The notes: generated by a model from the letters alone, not told the origin. Shown: positions 46,436-58,268, counted from the first letter of the stretch. The stretch: DNA of 64,000 bases from Kalmusia sp. IMI 367209 (GCA_027946365.1 JAPEUQ010000008.1:1984001-2048000); one strand, 5' to 3'. Translations and numbers: made by a program.

Positions 46436-47557
46436 TCATAGAGTCCTCCGAGCTAGTACGTCATTCACGGTCTGGTTGACCTTCCCAAACGCCGAAGGCT
46501 GAGTGGCAATCATGCCGTAGTTGTTTTCGCCCAGAACGCGTCTCCCATGTGAGAAGTCTATGGTTTTACCATCAATATCTTTGATGATTCCTCCTACTTC
46601 CTGGAAAAGGAGCTGTCCGCCAGCATGGTCCCAGACATGCGTATATCTAGACCTGTCCAGAGGGAGCCGCAGCATGACATCTGTAGCACCTAGCGTTAGC
46701 GCGATGTACTTCATTTGCTGGCTCCATATTACTGTGCCAGGCCACTTCGCCCCGAGTGCTTCGGCGACAGCCCTGTGCTCGGTCTGTGACAGCGAGGTCT
46801 TGCCGAGCGTGCTTTCGATGAAGTCCAGCTCACTACTTCCCTTCTCACCGCCTTGTCGGTGTTCGATCTTGCGCGCTTCCCCCAGACCATCGCTGTGCAT
46901 GCTTCGGACATGTGTCCCTTGACCGCGAACCGCAGAGAGCACGACACCGAAGCCGGCTTGGTCGACCAAGTCTTCGTGAACTTTGCTCGAGGGATCAACA
47001 GGGTCCAGGCCGAGGTTGGGACAGCCAATTACGGCAACCTGCTGCACGCCGTCAACGAGCAAGCACAAGCAAACTGCATACTGGTTTCCGGTCATGAAGG
47101 TGGCGGTCCCATCAACGGGGTCCATGACCCATACGCGTCCGCTGCTGATCTGCGTGTTGGTTCCGCGATCAATGGCATCGAGCATCTCATTCCTGCTCGC
47201 GGGATATACAAGGGCGTCGAGCTGCACGGCGCCAGATTGGGCGGCATTTTCTTTGGCCTGTAGCACGAGTTGCCACACGCGCTCCGCGAGGCCTTCGTTC
47301 TTCCTGAGCTGGTCGGCGCTCTCCTCGCCAAGGAAATCGTCGGTAGGGTACACGGCGTGCAGGGCGGAAATGATGAGAGCCTGCGCAGCGAAGTCGGCGA
47401 TAGTGACGGGGCTGTCGTCGGCTTTGGTTTCGGCTGAGACGTTGTTTTGCAGGGAGCGCAGCACCGTCTTGGTGAGGAGTGATGCCGCGTGAACGACGCG
47501 CAGGGCATGCGCTAGGTCCTCGCGATACGGCGCAGACGCAGACACAGACGCAGACAT
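46436..47557 (-). CDS. met22: 3'(2'),5'-bisphosphate nucleotidase Met22/Hal2
   Basis: Hydrolyses 3'-phosphoadenosine 5'-phosphate, the by-product of sulphate assimilation, to AMP. The yeast enzyme is the target of lithium and sodium toxicity. A single 1122-nt exon encodes 373 residues, close to the yeast length. The inositol-monophosphatase-type metal site is complete: DDFLGEES (Glu78/Glu79), DPVDGTATF (Asp146, Asp149, Gly150, Thr151) and WDHAGG (Asp310). The block YAVCLCLLVDGVQQVAVIGCP follows, as in PAP phosphatases. The start ATG at 47557 gives a short Ser/Ala-rich N terminus (MSASVSASAPYREDL), in keeping with the family opening EDLAHALRVV. No intron is seen. Confidence 0.95.
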   Translation of the reverse strand: MSASVSASAPYREDLAHALRVVHAASLLTKTVLRSLQNNVSAETKADDSPVTIADFAAQALIISALHAVYPTDDFLGEESADQLRKNEGLAERVWQLVLQAKENAAQSGAVQLDALVYPASRNEMLDAIDRGTNTQISSGRVWVMDPVDGTATFMTGNQYAVCLCLLVDGVQQVAVIGCPNLGLDPVDPSSKVHEDLVDQAGFGVVLSAVRGQGTHVRSMHSDGLGEARKIEHRQGGEKGSSELDFIESTLGKTSLSQTEHRAVAEALGAKWPGTVIWSQQMKYIALTLGATDVMLRLPLDRSRYTHVWDHAGGQLLFQEVGGIIKDIDGKTIDFSHGRRVLGENNYGMIATQPSAFGKVNQTVNDVLARRTL

Positions 47558-50500
47558 TGGGGCGGTTCGCGCGGCGCGGGCACGATGGTGATGGCTGCGT
47601 GGGCGAGTGCGCTATCTGTTATCGTGGCGTTGCGAACGTTCGCAGATGCTGCTACGAAATTACTGGGGTAGTGTGGTGTGAGGGAGGGGTCTTTGAGCCA
47701 TCGGTAACCGAGCGCCGGTGTGAAGCCATCGCCATGGTCGGAGGCGGGAAGGGCCGGGGCGACGCAACCGCAAGTGAAGTCGTTCCACGTCTCCACTCCT
47801 TGTGCTGGGCGACGAGTGTTGTGCCATGTCCACCACACCTCGAGGCAGCGGCGGCGGCGAGAGGGCCTGCTTTATGGTCACGTTGTGCCTGTAGTCGGAG
47901 TCCGAGTCGTCGACCTGGGGGCCCCCTCGAGTCTCTTCCTCCCCAACGCGCCGCGGGGGAGGCTCACTGACGACTACTCAGCCATGGGCACCACCAGCGG
48001 GCCGAGTCGGGAGATGGACGGATGCAATTGGCAAGGGAGCAGCGCCGAGGCTGGTCCGAGCCTACAGGTACTGTACTGTCTGGTTCGAAGACTGGTTGCC
48101 CCTGTTACACAGCATCGCCGGGCCAAAGCGTCCAAGGAGGACGGCGCAGAGACCAAAAGTATTGTCCAATCTACAGGCCGTGTGCCTAGATGCCCTTTGC
48201 AGGTGTGACGGTACCAAAGAGGCATACAATGGGCGGCACGCAAAGCAACCAGCCTCGACAGCATTTGCATTCCGCGACGTGCCCTCTTGTCGTGTCTGCG
48301 AGGACTTCCCCGCACGATAGAGAGCCAGAGACGCCCTGAATGCGGCATCCCGCCTGCGTCCAGCGGCTTGAGCCAGAGGCTCCTCCAATCCTCGAGGATC
48401 CTGCGCATGCGCGATATTACTCTGAGCCTGTCTGCACGGTCGAGGCCTGCAGAGCACTCTATCGCGCCGACACGGCCAACGCAGGACCGGTGCTGCTGGC
48501 GAACAGGTCCGACGACGAGGCTGCCCTCCAGAGCGGCACAAAAGATTTGTTTGTCGACGCTGGGTTCTTCTGCTGGCGCCGACACAAGTTTCCGGCATTG
48601 GTCGTCTGCATGAGGCGTGGTGTCCGCGTCTAATTGTGGGGAAGTCCAAGCCTCGACGCACGGGCCCGCGATCGCTCCGTCATCCATTGGCCCGTGACTC
48701 GCGCAACACCTTCGGTCCCCATCGTCACACAACAACTCCTGCTCCTCCTCCACTGCACGCACAGAGCGTAAGCAGCATGCCATGCGGGACTCGCCGCAAA
48801 GAGGGGTAGGCCGGGGCTTCTCCAGCACGCTGAGATAAGGGTATATTGCACGTCATGTTCCTGCGCATCGTGGGCCAGTCCCGGCTCTGCACCATCTGGA
48901 AAAAGCAGCGTGGGGGTCAGCATTGCATAACCGTGCGCTCGTACCTGTCGCTGGCGAATGGCAGGCCAAGCTCATCTGCAAGTCACTCGAAGGGCGTCTT
49001 TTCCCCAGAAAGTGAGAGAGGGAGAGGATGGAAAGCGCGCATGCAGCATGAATCATCTCGCTTGTCGATGCGATGCCAGTGCCGGGTTGAGCGAGGATAC
49101 GGAACCCACCTCAGCGCTCGCCCACGCGCGCCACGGACAAGTGCAAACAGCACGAACCGCGGTTCTGTGCGCTGCCAATATTGCTTCGCCAATATTGGTT
49201 CAGGGACAGCTTGCCGGGGATCCAGACGTTCGTCCACCCCGAACGATAACACGCCACGCAGAGGGCGAAGCGAGCCACTGAGCGCCGGCCGACGCAATGA
49301 ATCTTGCAGCTCCAGTACATCGAAGCGTCTCTGCTCTGCAGGAGACAGCCCCAGCTTGTGTTGAGAAATTGTCTCATTTTCCCCTACCGACACTGCTATC
49401 AAGGGGCCGGGGAGGGGGGAGAGGAGAGGAGCAGATCGTCACGGCTGGTGCGGAAACCAGGACTCGCAAGCGTACACGCAGTTTGCAAATCGCAGCACGA
49501 CGACGACGACGACGACGACGAGTGGTGAAGATAGATAAGTGAAGCTAGATAACGTCGCTTGCGCTGCACGAGACGGTTCGTGGCCATGCTGCTTCGGGTT
49601 CGATCGCAAACATGGTTGCAGACAGTGCTCCATGGCTCCATTCCACTAAGCGCACGAGGCGGGAATCGCGCGTCTCCCAGCAAACGACATTGCGCCTGAT
49701 CAATTGGCATTCCCCTCGAACTCGCGAGTCGGACTTGGGGGGAAGGTACGTACCGTTCCCTTTTGGCACGGGTGCAGGGCTGACACCGTACAGTAAGACG
49801 GACAGCCCCTGCGTTCAGCGCTTGATGGCGACGTGCAACGATGATTGGCCTCAGGAATGGGGCAGCGGTGGCGACGCTCGAGCAGCAGGTGAAGCGCTCT
49901 GCATTACACGTTCAGTTTGCCTGCCCACTCGCCTGTCGAGCAGCGTGCACGGCAGCAGCGGGTCCTCTTGGAATTGCGCAAGCAGGAGAGGGGACGTGAC
50001 CGATGTCTGGCTCCCTTGTGGCCTCGCCTTTGCAGCTAGCCTCAAACCCTCGTACCTACATTTGCACCATGATCCGTCATCTGTCCGGCGCAGGGCAGGC
50101 CTGGTGACTAGCGGCGCGCTTCCTCCTACCTTCTTGGACGTCTCGTCATCTAGGAGAAAAGGCTCGAGGCCGCGTAGCTATCAGAGCGCGCAGCAGCCGG
50201 TCCTGTGTCACATGGGAAAAATCTCCTCGTCGCAGATCGGCTGATGCTGCTGCCATGACCCTCCCCACGGTCGCGCGCTGGGAGGGGGGTCCGTCCGTCT
50301 GCCCAGCATAGCGCGCCTTTCTGCAGACGTGCGACTGAAAATCTCTCTGGTCGTCGAGCGAATTGACAGTCGGCAGCTGTCGAGCAGCTGGCGTGGCAGC
50401 GGGCCACGGGCGAACGAATGGGCGGCCTTCACAGGGCTAGCAGCGCCCGTTCGCTGGCTGAGGGCGAGAGGGGGCCATGCATGCGTCTGGAGGAGCGTAG

Positions 50501-50941
50501 CGCGGGTACAAGAAAAAGAGTGTGCACGGCCCACCCTACGGTCGAAGTGCGGAGATCCTGGTCTTGCATCCTCGGATGGGACAGGCCCTGTCCATGCTGC
50601 ATCAAACAGGGTCACGATAGGCCGCCTGTGGAGCTCTGTGTGCCTGAGGGTCCGGCATAAAACTATCTCCATCGCCCGCTCCCGTTCTCCACCGACCTAC
50701 ACACCATCCGTGCACCCCTTCCGCTGGCACTCTTAAAACACCTCTGACTCTTGTCTCAACATCCTCTCGTCTGTGCCCGGAACCTCCCTCCCCCCCCTCC
50801 AAACCACGCTCACACACTGGTCCTCTCTCCCCACGCAACAGACGTCGCCGCCCACTAAGCACCCTGCCGCCTTGCCGCCCGCCAGCCTCTACACGTAGCT
50901 GGCATCGCTGCTTGTCCCACGCCTCTCTTCAACAATACCAA
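47558..50941. other. Long gene-poor GC-rich region upstream of ECL1
   Basis: About 3.4 kb in which every long frame (for example 47974-48828 minus, 49612-50244 plus) overlaps equally long frames on the other strand and has random-looking Arg/Ser/Cys-rich composition. That is expected in GC-rich non-coding DNA. It ends in a pyrimidine-rich tract (50690-50900) just before the ECL1 ATG. Possible long promoter, long 5' leader or non-coding RNA locus. No RNA gene recognised. Confidence 0.55.
49497..49521. repeat. (ACG)n trinucleotide microsatellite
   Basis: Eight consecutive ACG units within the gene-poor region upstream of ECL1. Confidence 0.9.
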
Positions 50942-51469
50942 ATGGCTTCCCACATGGAGTGGTCTCCCGACTTCTGCCTGTCCTGCGACCGCCAGATCGC
51001 CGAGGGAGGTGCCTACTGCTCACAAGCGTGCCGGCTAGCGGACCTCGAAAAGGCCAGCAACGCTGGACCGCAGACGCCTTCACAACTCTCCTCTTCAGCC
51101 TCGTCGACGGGCTCATCGACGAATGGCTTCTATCTACCCCCGGCGGTCAACTTCTCCGCGTACAAGACGCCAACACCTTCGCGGGGGTTCGACACGTCGT
51201 ACCACTACTACCCAACCAACAACGGCTCGTACTTTGCACCCGCCGCATCAGCATCGTCGAGGACGTCCCAGTCCCAGTCCCAGTCCCAGTCACAGCAACA
51301 GCAACGGCAACGGCAACAGCAACGCAGCCTCACCCCTTCCTCTTCACGCTCGTCACTAGCGTCCGCTACCTCTCAGCCTACAGGCATTTCTGCTCAAGCC
51401 GCTAGCCAACTCAACTACTACGTCCGATCGTTCGATCAGGTCCGTGAGTACAAGAGGCGGATGACATGA
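50942..51469 (+). CDS. ecl1: ECL1-family lifespan regulatory protein
   Basis: Ecl1 proteins of fission yeast extend chronological lifespan and respond to nutrient and sulphur limitation; they are small zinc-binding proteins. One exon encodes 175 residues. The N-terminal signature is CLSCDRQ then GAYCSQACRLADLE, giving Cys12, Cys15, Cys26 and Cys30 as a metal site, the defining feature of the family. The rest is Ser/Gln/Tyr-rich and disordered, with an SQSQSQSQ tract and a poly-Gln/Arg run, and a short conserved-looking end LNYYVRSFDQVREYKRRM. The start at 50942 is the first ATG of the frame. Unusually long gene-free DNA lies on both sides, suggesting extended regulation. Confidence 0.88.
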   Translation: MASHMEWSPDFCLSCDRQIAEGGAYCSQACRLADLEKASNAGPQTPSQLSSSASSTGSSTNGFYLPPAVNFSAYKTPTPSRGFDTSYHYYPTNNGSYFAPAASASSRTSQSQSQSQSQQQQRQRQQQRSLTPSSSRSSLASATSQPTGISAQAASQLNYYVRSFDQVREYKRRMT

Positions 51470-52644
51470 GAAGGTTGCATTCATGGACACCTTGTCTTGT
51501 TTCCGTGTTTGGTGTTTCCTGGCGTTTGGTACCACGACCACCTTGGAGGCGATCTTGGTCGCTGTCGACGGACCAGCCTTCCTGCTTGCTTTACGACCGC
51601 ATCCACCTCAGCGCCGTGACGCTGGGACCCGGCGTTTGTTCTCGGAGTTCGACTTGACTCATGCATCGCGGCGATATCGGCCACAGCTGCATTTCTCGGC
51701 ACTGTACATTTTTCCTCGGAGTTTTCATCATTGTTAGTTCACCCATCTGCGCATGCAGTGTACCAAAAGCATTATTCCGGTGTTTGGCATGTTGGGGCCG
51801 CTCTCGGAGCGCATTCTGAAGGAGTCATCCAGCCTTTCTGTGTGTTATTAAGCATCTGTCGAGCGTCCAAGGCGACTTGATGCTGTAGTATGTATGCGAT
51901 GGACAGTGCTCGGACAAGGCGCATCTACCCTATTTCCTCTCCGTTTACCGGGTTTCTTGCTCCGAGGGAGCATTCTATTCCATCAGGTGGCGGTCTCCCA
52001 ACTCTGCATATATCCCTAGGTAGTTCGTAGTTTCCTGCCCACGGCAGAAATTGAACAAAACAGCCATGCATTCCTGGCAAACAAAGTTGAACCGTGTCCT
52101 CGTATGTCCCCCCCACCCCGGCCGTGACGTTGTTGTTGGTATGGCATGGCCTGCGACCAGAAGTGGTCTACATGACATGGCCAAAGAAGCGATTCGAGAG
52201 GGCCCTGCGCAGACGGCCAATCTATGTTCAAAGTTTGCGATAACGCAACGTCCCGTGCAGCTGCATGCCTCGTCGCCATCGAGGCAGGGTCTGGGCTCTC
52301 GCACAACCCTCGCAGGGGGTTTCGACGGTGGCGCCCAGACGGGCGGGGGTGGGGAGAGCAAATTGCAGGCAGACAGGCGGCGCCCCTTTGGCTCTGGAGC
52401 GAGGCAGCGTGCTTCGCCGCCGAGCTGCGCCAGAGGCAAGGCCATTGGCAGGAAAGGAGAGGGTTTGCGTGTGGGCGAAGGAGCAGCGCTTGGCCCTTCT
52501 TTCCCGCACGACGACGGGCCGAGACGAATGGCCATGGGGCCGCGTTGCAGGGGACCACCTGGCGGTAATGGGCGCAACCGATGCACGACAGCAAAAGCAA
52601 CAGCTCGCGCCTTTCCGCTTTGCGCTGCGGCATTTCAGGCCGAA

Positions 52645-52677
52645 GGGGAGGAGAGGGGAGGAGAGGGGAGGAGAGGG
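52645..52677. repeat. 10-bp G-rich tandem repeat
   Basis: Three units of GGGGAGGAGA in tandem. Such G-runs could form a G-quadruplex, but that is inference. Confidence 0.85.
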
Positions 52678-52861
52678 TGTCCTGGCCAGCGATCGCCGTG
52701 ACGACGTTGATGAACGGCCGCCACAACACCACGTTTCGCATCTCTCCACACGGTGGCGTGTATCGTGGCCGTCGTTGGTGGAGCGACACCCATCTTCCCT
52801 CCCCCCTGGATCGCATCACCGCGAAGAATTTTCTGCCGCTTCCATGCCCCGGCCCATGTCC

Positions 52862-52901
52862 GCAGTCAGTCAGTCGATCGGCCAGTCAATCAGTCAGTCA
52901 G
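52862..52901. repeat. CAGT tetranucleotide repeat, imperfect
   Basis: CAGT/CAAT units repeated about nine times with interruptions (CGATCGGC). Confidence 0.8.
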
Positions 52902-53276
52902 AGGACGCCGCTTAGCTCACCGAGCAGCAGCAGCCACGAGAGCCACGGGTCAGCCAGAGAAAGATTCCGCCCTCCGACTCCACCAGCGCGCTCGGAAACG
53001 TCGACGGCTCCGCGACGCCAGGCCTGCTCGGGATCCGACCAAGGAATCATGCCAACCCCGATCCCATTATGTCATGTCTTAGTCGCAACCCGAAAGTGCA
53101 AAGTCCTGTGCGACACGGCAACCCACCGCTGGTGGTTGCGCGAACCTCTGGCCATGCTGGCGTGATGGCACGTCTTCTGCGCCCCTGGGTGAGGTGCTTG
53201 CTAGCCTTTGACGGAACGCGCCGACATGGCGCCATCCGACTCGCAGCGAAACAAAGGGCCGAAGAGCGGGTCTTTC

Positions 53277-53315
53277 CAGTGTGGGCCTTCCCAGTGGGCC
53301 TTCCCAGTGGGCCTT
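53277..53315. repeat. 14-bp tandem repeat, about 2.7 copies
   Basis: Unit GGGCCTTCCCAGTG repeated head to tail. Confidence 0.85.
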
Positions 53316-53378
53316 CCGTCTGCTAGATCTCAGTCACTACAATAGCATGCTCCCCACACCACACGTGTTTATTCCACA

Positions 53379-53381
<3 letters not shown>

Positions 53382-53415
<34 letters not shown>
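53382..53415. repeat. (CT)n microsatellite
   Basis: About 17 CT units, uninterrupted. Confidence 0.95.
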
Positions 53416-53418
<3 letters not shown>

Positions 53419-54570
53419 CTGGCACCGGACAATTTGGCAAGAAGATTTCATGAGTTGGCGAGGAAGAAATTTTTTTTTTTTTCCTTCACCGGACCACGTC
53501 AGAGGGCCGTTGAGGCTCTGTGCGCGGCTCTGTGCGCGGCATAGGTCCGCCGATGAGTCAGAAAGCCGAACCGAGTGAACGCACTGGCCGAGCGTTGGGC
53601 GGGCGTAGCCGCACTGGTCGCTGTCCATGTCGCTTCATCCTCTAGGAACCAACATGCACTTGTCCGATGATCTAAGCGAACGGGGCATCGGGTATGCTGG
53701 TTATAGAAGGTCGCACGTCCTCCGATACCATCAAGTGTAGCAGGTGGAGTCTTGTTCATTTGGACCATGTTTGCGGTACCGTCGACCTGCGTTTGAGGTT
53801 GGGCCACAGACACCCGACTGTCCGTACAAACCAATACACGCACATAGGGGCGCACTCATTGATTACCTGGAACACCCATTCACTCGAGCAGACAGCTGAG
53901 GACGCGGCACTTTGTCAGTCGTGCAATGCTCCAGATCTATGCCTTTTTCGCAGCTATTGATCAGTCAGCGATGCATGAACGTCCCAACCGCCGACGGCCA
54001 TGGGTGCAGCTTTCATGAATACCGATTCGCCGAAACAAGGTATACAGGGCTTCACCTGACGCTTCCTCGAGCTTGCTCATGCAGGAAAGATCTCGAAGGA
54101 TCGTCGCCTCGGACAGCAACAGCGTAGTCGTTGCGTTGCCACGTCTTGTATTGTAATAAGGGACATTCAGTAACGAGCTTCTGCCAGGTACGACTCACGC
54201 TCTGGTAGCGGATCATATCAAGGGGCGGGAGCGCGGATAGAATTCGTTGGACGAGTTCAGGGATGAATAGGACGGTCGAAGCAGATGCTGTACTAAGCCA
54301 TCCATGTCAAGATTGTTGCATCTTCATTGCCTGGGCAATGCTGGTAACACGTGACTTTGACGCACGAAACGATAGAAGGCGCGAAACTCACTCTCATGGA
54401 TGAGGCAGGCGCCAACTAGAATCTATCCAGCTACTTTATGAAGGCGTTTCGACTATAGGCTTTATGGGAGGCTTTCGCGGTTTGGTGCCACTCCGTGAAG
54501 CAATGCCTGCGGGATGACGTAACTTTCGCTTGCCCGAGGAATCCATAAGAAACTCACTCCTCTCCGTTTA

Positions 54571-55026
54571 ATGCTGACTACAGCCAGTGAGCTCTGTTTC
54601 CTCAAAACAGTAGTCATCATGTTCATGATTCTGCCATCCGGAGAAAAAGAGGCTGCCGCTACCATCAGCCAAGAGTCACACGCGGCACAAACGGCTCCAA
54701 AGACCATCGCGAGCAAAGAGCGCCTAGAAGAGATCCGTAGTCGGGTTAGGAAGGCGTGTAATCGCTGCCGCTTGAAGAAAACCAAATGTAATGGTCGGAT
54801 TCCGTGTGCGAGGTGTGAACGCGATCACGCCACCTGTAGGGCGGACGCTAATACAGCAGATGTGCACCAATTGTCAAGAAGGTATGTCCACTCGTCGCAG
54901 GCAATTTGATCATACAATGTTAATACAACCATGTGTAGCTACATGAACTCTCTGTGGCGAAAAAGCTATCTTGGGCTGCTTATAGGCAGACGAAGCGCAT
55001 TGGAGATCAAGCCTACTGCCTCTTAG
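54571..55026 (+). pseudogene. Truncated Zn(II)2Cys6 transcription factor fragment
   Basis: A complete fungal zinc-cluster DNA-binding motif is present, ACNRCRLKKTKC then PCARCERDHATC, with CX2CX6CX5CX2CX6C spacing, at about residues 63-90. A basic stretch precedes it. A normal intron (54882-54938, 57 bp) follows the cluster, where many such genes also have one. The next exon reads only 29 codons before TAG at 55024, in a frame that overlaps the HET-like relic. No dimerisation helix or middle homology region remains, so the spliced product is 132 residues against the usual 500 or more. I read it as the 5' end of a regulator fused by rearrangement to an unrelated gene. A short functional DNA-binding protein is possible but less likely. 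Confidence 0.65.
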
Positions 55027-55496
55027 GTTTGCTTCGCGTCAATATATCACTCATTTCCGGCGAAGGCGAGAAAGCTTTCTTGCGTTTACAGGATGAATTG
55101 CTGAGATCATCTGCAGAGTCCTCCTTGTTCGCGTGGTCCCGGGCAATCGACAAAGGCATCTTGGCCCCGTCACCATGGCACTTTGTCCCGCGAGGATAGA
55201 CGATTCTGTCGCAAGAATCAAAGATAAGCCATGCTTGGGAAATGACGCACCGTGGATTCAAAATAATATTATCGTTACTACGATCAAGTCAACAAGGCGC
55301 AGATGCGACATTTCTTAGCATACTGGCTTGCCGTATGGAGGATGATTATATCCAGTTGCTGGCTCTACGTCTCCGGGAGCGTGCATGGGAAATTGCATGG
55401 GGAGAAAATGTTGTTGCATGTTCGGTCGGGAACTCCACAACGGAATGTGACAATTTTCATCCAGGTTTCCATTTGATCAATGTTCGAAATCTTTAA
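54939..55496 (+). pseudogene. HET (heterokaryon incompatibility)-type protein relic
   Basis: The frame starting near 54939 reads SVAKKLSWAAYRQTKR, then DQAYCLLGLLRVN, GEGEKAFLRLQDELL and SSLFAWSR. This is the conserved block that follows the HET domain in vegetative-incompatibility and HET/ankyrin proteins. After APSPWHFVPRG a TAG (55197) interrupts the frame, which stays the same afterwards (EMTHRGFKIIL..., FLSILACRMEDDYIQLLALRLRERAW) to a stop at 55496. The HET domain proper and any further C-terminal domain are missing. One premature stop, consistent with CAG to TAG, and the missing 5' half mark it as a pseudogene. HET proteins normally trigger cell death on non-self fusion; this copy probably cannot. 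Confidence 0.75.
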
Positions 55497-55976
55497 GCTC
55501 TTACACCTAACACAATTCTTATTCCTCGCGACAACTTTCAGGTCTATGCCAGTCTCTCGGCATTGCGACTCACCGCATCGATATAGATTCCCGAGCAGCC
55601 AGTCTTCTTTAAGCTAATCCAAGCGTGCCCGGGACGCGAATGGAACCTGGACATAAGGACAATGGATCGTTACAAAAGATGCGCTATCGGTAATCAAACA
55701 ACCGGTGCCGCACACCACCGGAGGGACTGAAGATATTATAGGATAGAAGCCCCAGTCTTCTGAACGGTGCCGTGTGTTGATACGATGAGACGCGCGTAGC
55801 GGACCGGAACAGTGGAATACCGTGCGGAATTAGGCCTTTAGCGCCGGAACATGCGCGCTTTACCAGTTCCCCACTGCTGCTACTCTACCCCGTATTGCGT
55901 ACCAACACGACAACCATCGTGCCCACGCCCCTATTTCCGCGCGGCAATTACCATTTGGCAATTTTTGAATATCCCC
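55497..55976. other. Intergenic between HET relic and Zn-cluster regulator
   Basis: About 480 bp, presumed promoter of the downstream regulator. The coding frame is open back to an ATG at 55851, but the 42 extra residues (Cys/Pro-rich) do not look like a regulator N terminus. Confidence 0.5.
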
Positions 55977-58218
55977 ATGGAATATGCCGGCAGCACAGTA
56001 TCGGACTCGTCGCCTAAAAGGCCTGCGCAGGACGCGCCTGAACCCGCACGGTCGAAGCGCGCAAAATATACTAGTTCAGCATGGTGTGTTTGGTGCAGAC
56101 ATGTCGCATCGGCTCGGCTAATCATTCCTAGCAACGAATGCAAACGTTGCAAGATCAAGTGTGTTCGACTCGAGGACAATGCAGTCTGTCAGCGATGTTC
56201 AACTATGAAAGTAGCATGCATAATTGTTCCTACCGCCTCGCAAACTGCAAAGGACCAGGATAAAGACAAAGAAAAGGTCCATTTAGACGAGTGAGGGCAC
56301 CCGCAAAATAACATTGCATAGAGCTAACATTTACAGCTACAAGCGACTAACAGATGAAGTTTCTTTCCTTCGGCAACAACTCACCACACTCACGGGCACG
56401 GTGGCGGCGTTGGCAGAGAGGCAAACAAATCAACCAGCGCCCGCTGCTCAAGGTACACCAACCTCACAGCAGACAACAAGCCCAGCTCACGTGAGCATCA
56501 CGAGTCAGCGCACAGGCTCACCTCGACAGCCTCAATTCGCAGGGCCTACACGTGCAGCGTTCAATCTCAATATCGTCGAGTCATCTCTGCACAAAATGGG
56601 TATGACTCCCGAACAGGATATGGCAGGCTACCCATCGTCGACATCGTCGACAATGTCTCGAGAAGCGACACCAGAGCTTATAAAGAGCAACGCACTAGCA
56701 TTGGGAGTTGAGGGTCTACACGAAATCCCTGCGGATGAAGTCGTTCGACTTCTTGGTATCTATCAAGAGGAGGTCGCATGCGTGCACCCCATCATCGAGA
56801 CCAAGGACTTGATTACCGACGCTCCGCAAATCATGGAAATCGTTCGGAATCCTCAACAGAGGACTGGCTTGCAGCGGCTTGGGCGCAAAGACACACATAT
56901 ACTCAAACTTGCCATTGCCACAGCCATCACTCATGAGATACATGGCAAGAACAATTTATCAGACCGGCTGATATTTGAAGTTGAGCAAGACGTGGGCAGA
57001 ATCTCCAGCGATACAGAGGTTGAGCTCAAAGACATTCAGGTGATGGGTATGTTGAGTTTATATTTTTGCCACACCGAGGAAGAGTTGTTCGCATGGCGTG
57101 CAATTGGCCGAGCTTGTCGTCAAGCTCTCGAGATGGGCCTGCACCGCAAGCAGAGCCTCTTGAATAGTTTCAAGGATGCGGAGGAGCGCAAACTTGCTGT
57201 GCAAGTATTTTGGGTCGTATACGAGCTGGACCGGCGATGGAGCTTCGGCACAAGTCTATCCTTTGCTCTCAACGACCGCGACATCGACACGCCACTACCT
57301 GAGCCCGGGAACGCATACCCATACCTCGAAGATATGGTGACATATGCTAGACTTTGCTCTAGAGTTTGGGAAGCTTTGCCCCCCTACGGATCTGCATTGC
57401 AGACAATACCCAAGGAAACGGAAGATTACCTCGAGTTCATCACTTCCAATTGGCTGCAGTCCATTCCAAAAGAGCTGCAATTCAAGCATCCGCGCCTAGG
57501 TCTAGCTCCCAAAAGTCAGCCTCGGCTTTTGCATCGTCTGCGTACACTACTTTACCTTCGTGGAAATCATATGCGCACCTTGATTCACCGACACCACTTG
57601 CTCACCCCAGACAATATCAAAGCAGACATGGCATCTGCACGACTAGTCGTTGACATTGCCAAAGATACCATCCAGGTGTTGGTGCACTTCAATGAGATGT
57701 GCGACATTTATGCTCGCCAGCAGAGTGTATATCACTATTACCTGCTCAGTGCACTTACCGTTCTACTGCTTGCAGTCTGTCATGCACCGAGCAGGTTTAC
57801 TGAAGCGAGCAGAGAGTCCTTCGTATCGGCTGTCCAGTTAGTCAAGGGTTTTTCGCGCCACAGCACAGCTAGTCGCAGACTCATGAAAACCATTTGTGGT
57901 CTTTTGCCCTTTGCCAAGGTATTAGGCCTACACGCAGAAACAGGAGCTCCCCCGAAAGAGGTTGTAAACTCCACATCGAGAGGACCACAACTGTATCCTA
58001 CTGCGACGGAGATGTCTAACACGTGGTGGAATGGAGGCGACTTGAACTTGGAAACGAGTGTAGGTTCAATGCCTGATATGTTTAATATCGGCGATGAACT
58101 CATACATCTATATGACGCGTTTGGGCAACCAAACCTTTTGACAGGTGGTTTCGGTGGACAGAATTGGGGTGAGTGGGAAATTGGGGAGATAACGCGGCAC
58201 TTTCAAGGCCTTATTTGA
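55977..58218 (+). CDS. Zn(II)2Cys6 transcription factor with fungal middle homology region
   Basis: Exons 55977-56083, 56132-56290 and 56337-58218 total 2148 nt (715 residues). The first intron (48 bp) lies inside the zinc cluster: splicing gives ACNECKRCKIKC, then AVCQRCSTMKVAC, with CX2CX6CX8CX2CX6C spacing. An additional Cys sits where Arg or Lys is usual (KRCKIK). A basic N terminus (SKRAKYTS) may be a nuclear signal. A short coiled coil (KRLTDEVSFLRQQLTTL) follows the second intron. Residues about 240-560 form the fungal_trans middle homology region, with YFCHTEEELFAWRAIGRACRQALEMGLHR and WVVYELDRRWSFGTSLSFALND. It resembles pathway-specific regulators. Its neighbours on the right (hydrolase, aldolase, transporter) are plausible targets, which is inference from position. 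Confidence 0.9.
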
Positions 58219-58268
58219 GTTAATACGCTTATGGCCAATATTTATACCTCTTCGGGGGAACACTCTCT

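Larger units (their letters stand above)
51470..54570. other. Gene-poor GC-rich region downstream of ECL1
   Basis: About 3.1 kb without a supported gene. Several frames above 200 codons (52016-52819 minus, 52051-52701 plus, 52265-52915 plus) overlap one another on both strands and have no family character. The stretch holds many simple repeats (listed separately) and a T homopolymer near 53470-53482. GC falls toward the HET relic after about 54.1 kb. Confidence 0.55.

Noticed and set aside
47974..48828. 284-codon open frame on the minus strand
   Set aside because: Arg/Cys/Ser-rich, overlaps long frames on the other strand, no motif or intron-linked neighbours; expected in GC-rich non-coding DNA.
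52016..52915. Several frames of 170-267 codons on both strands
   Set aside because: They overlap one another, include the simple repeats, and have no family character.
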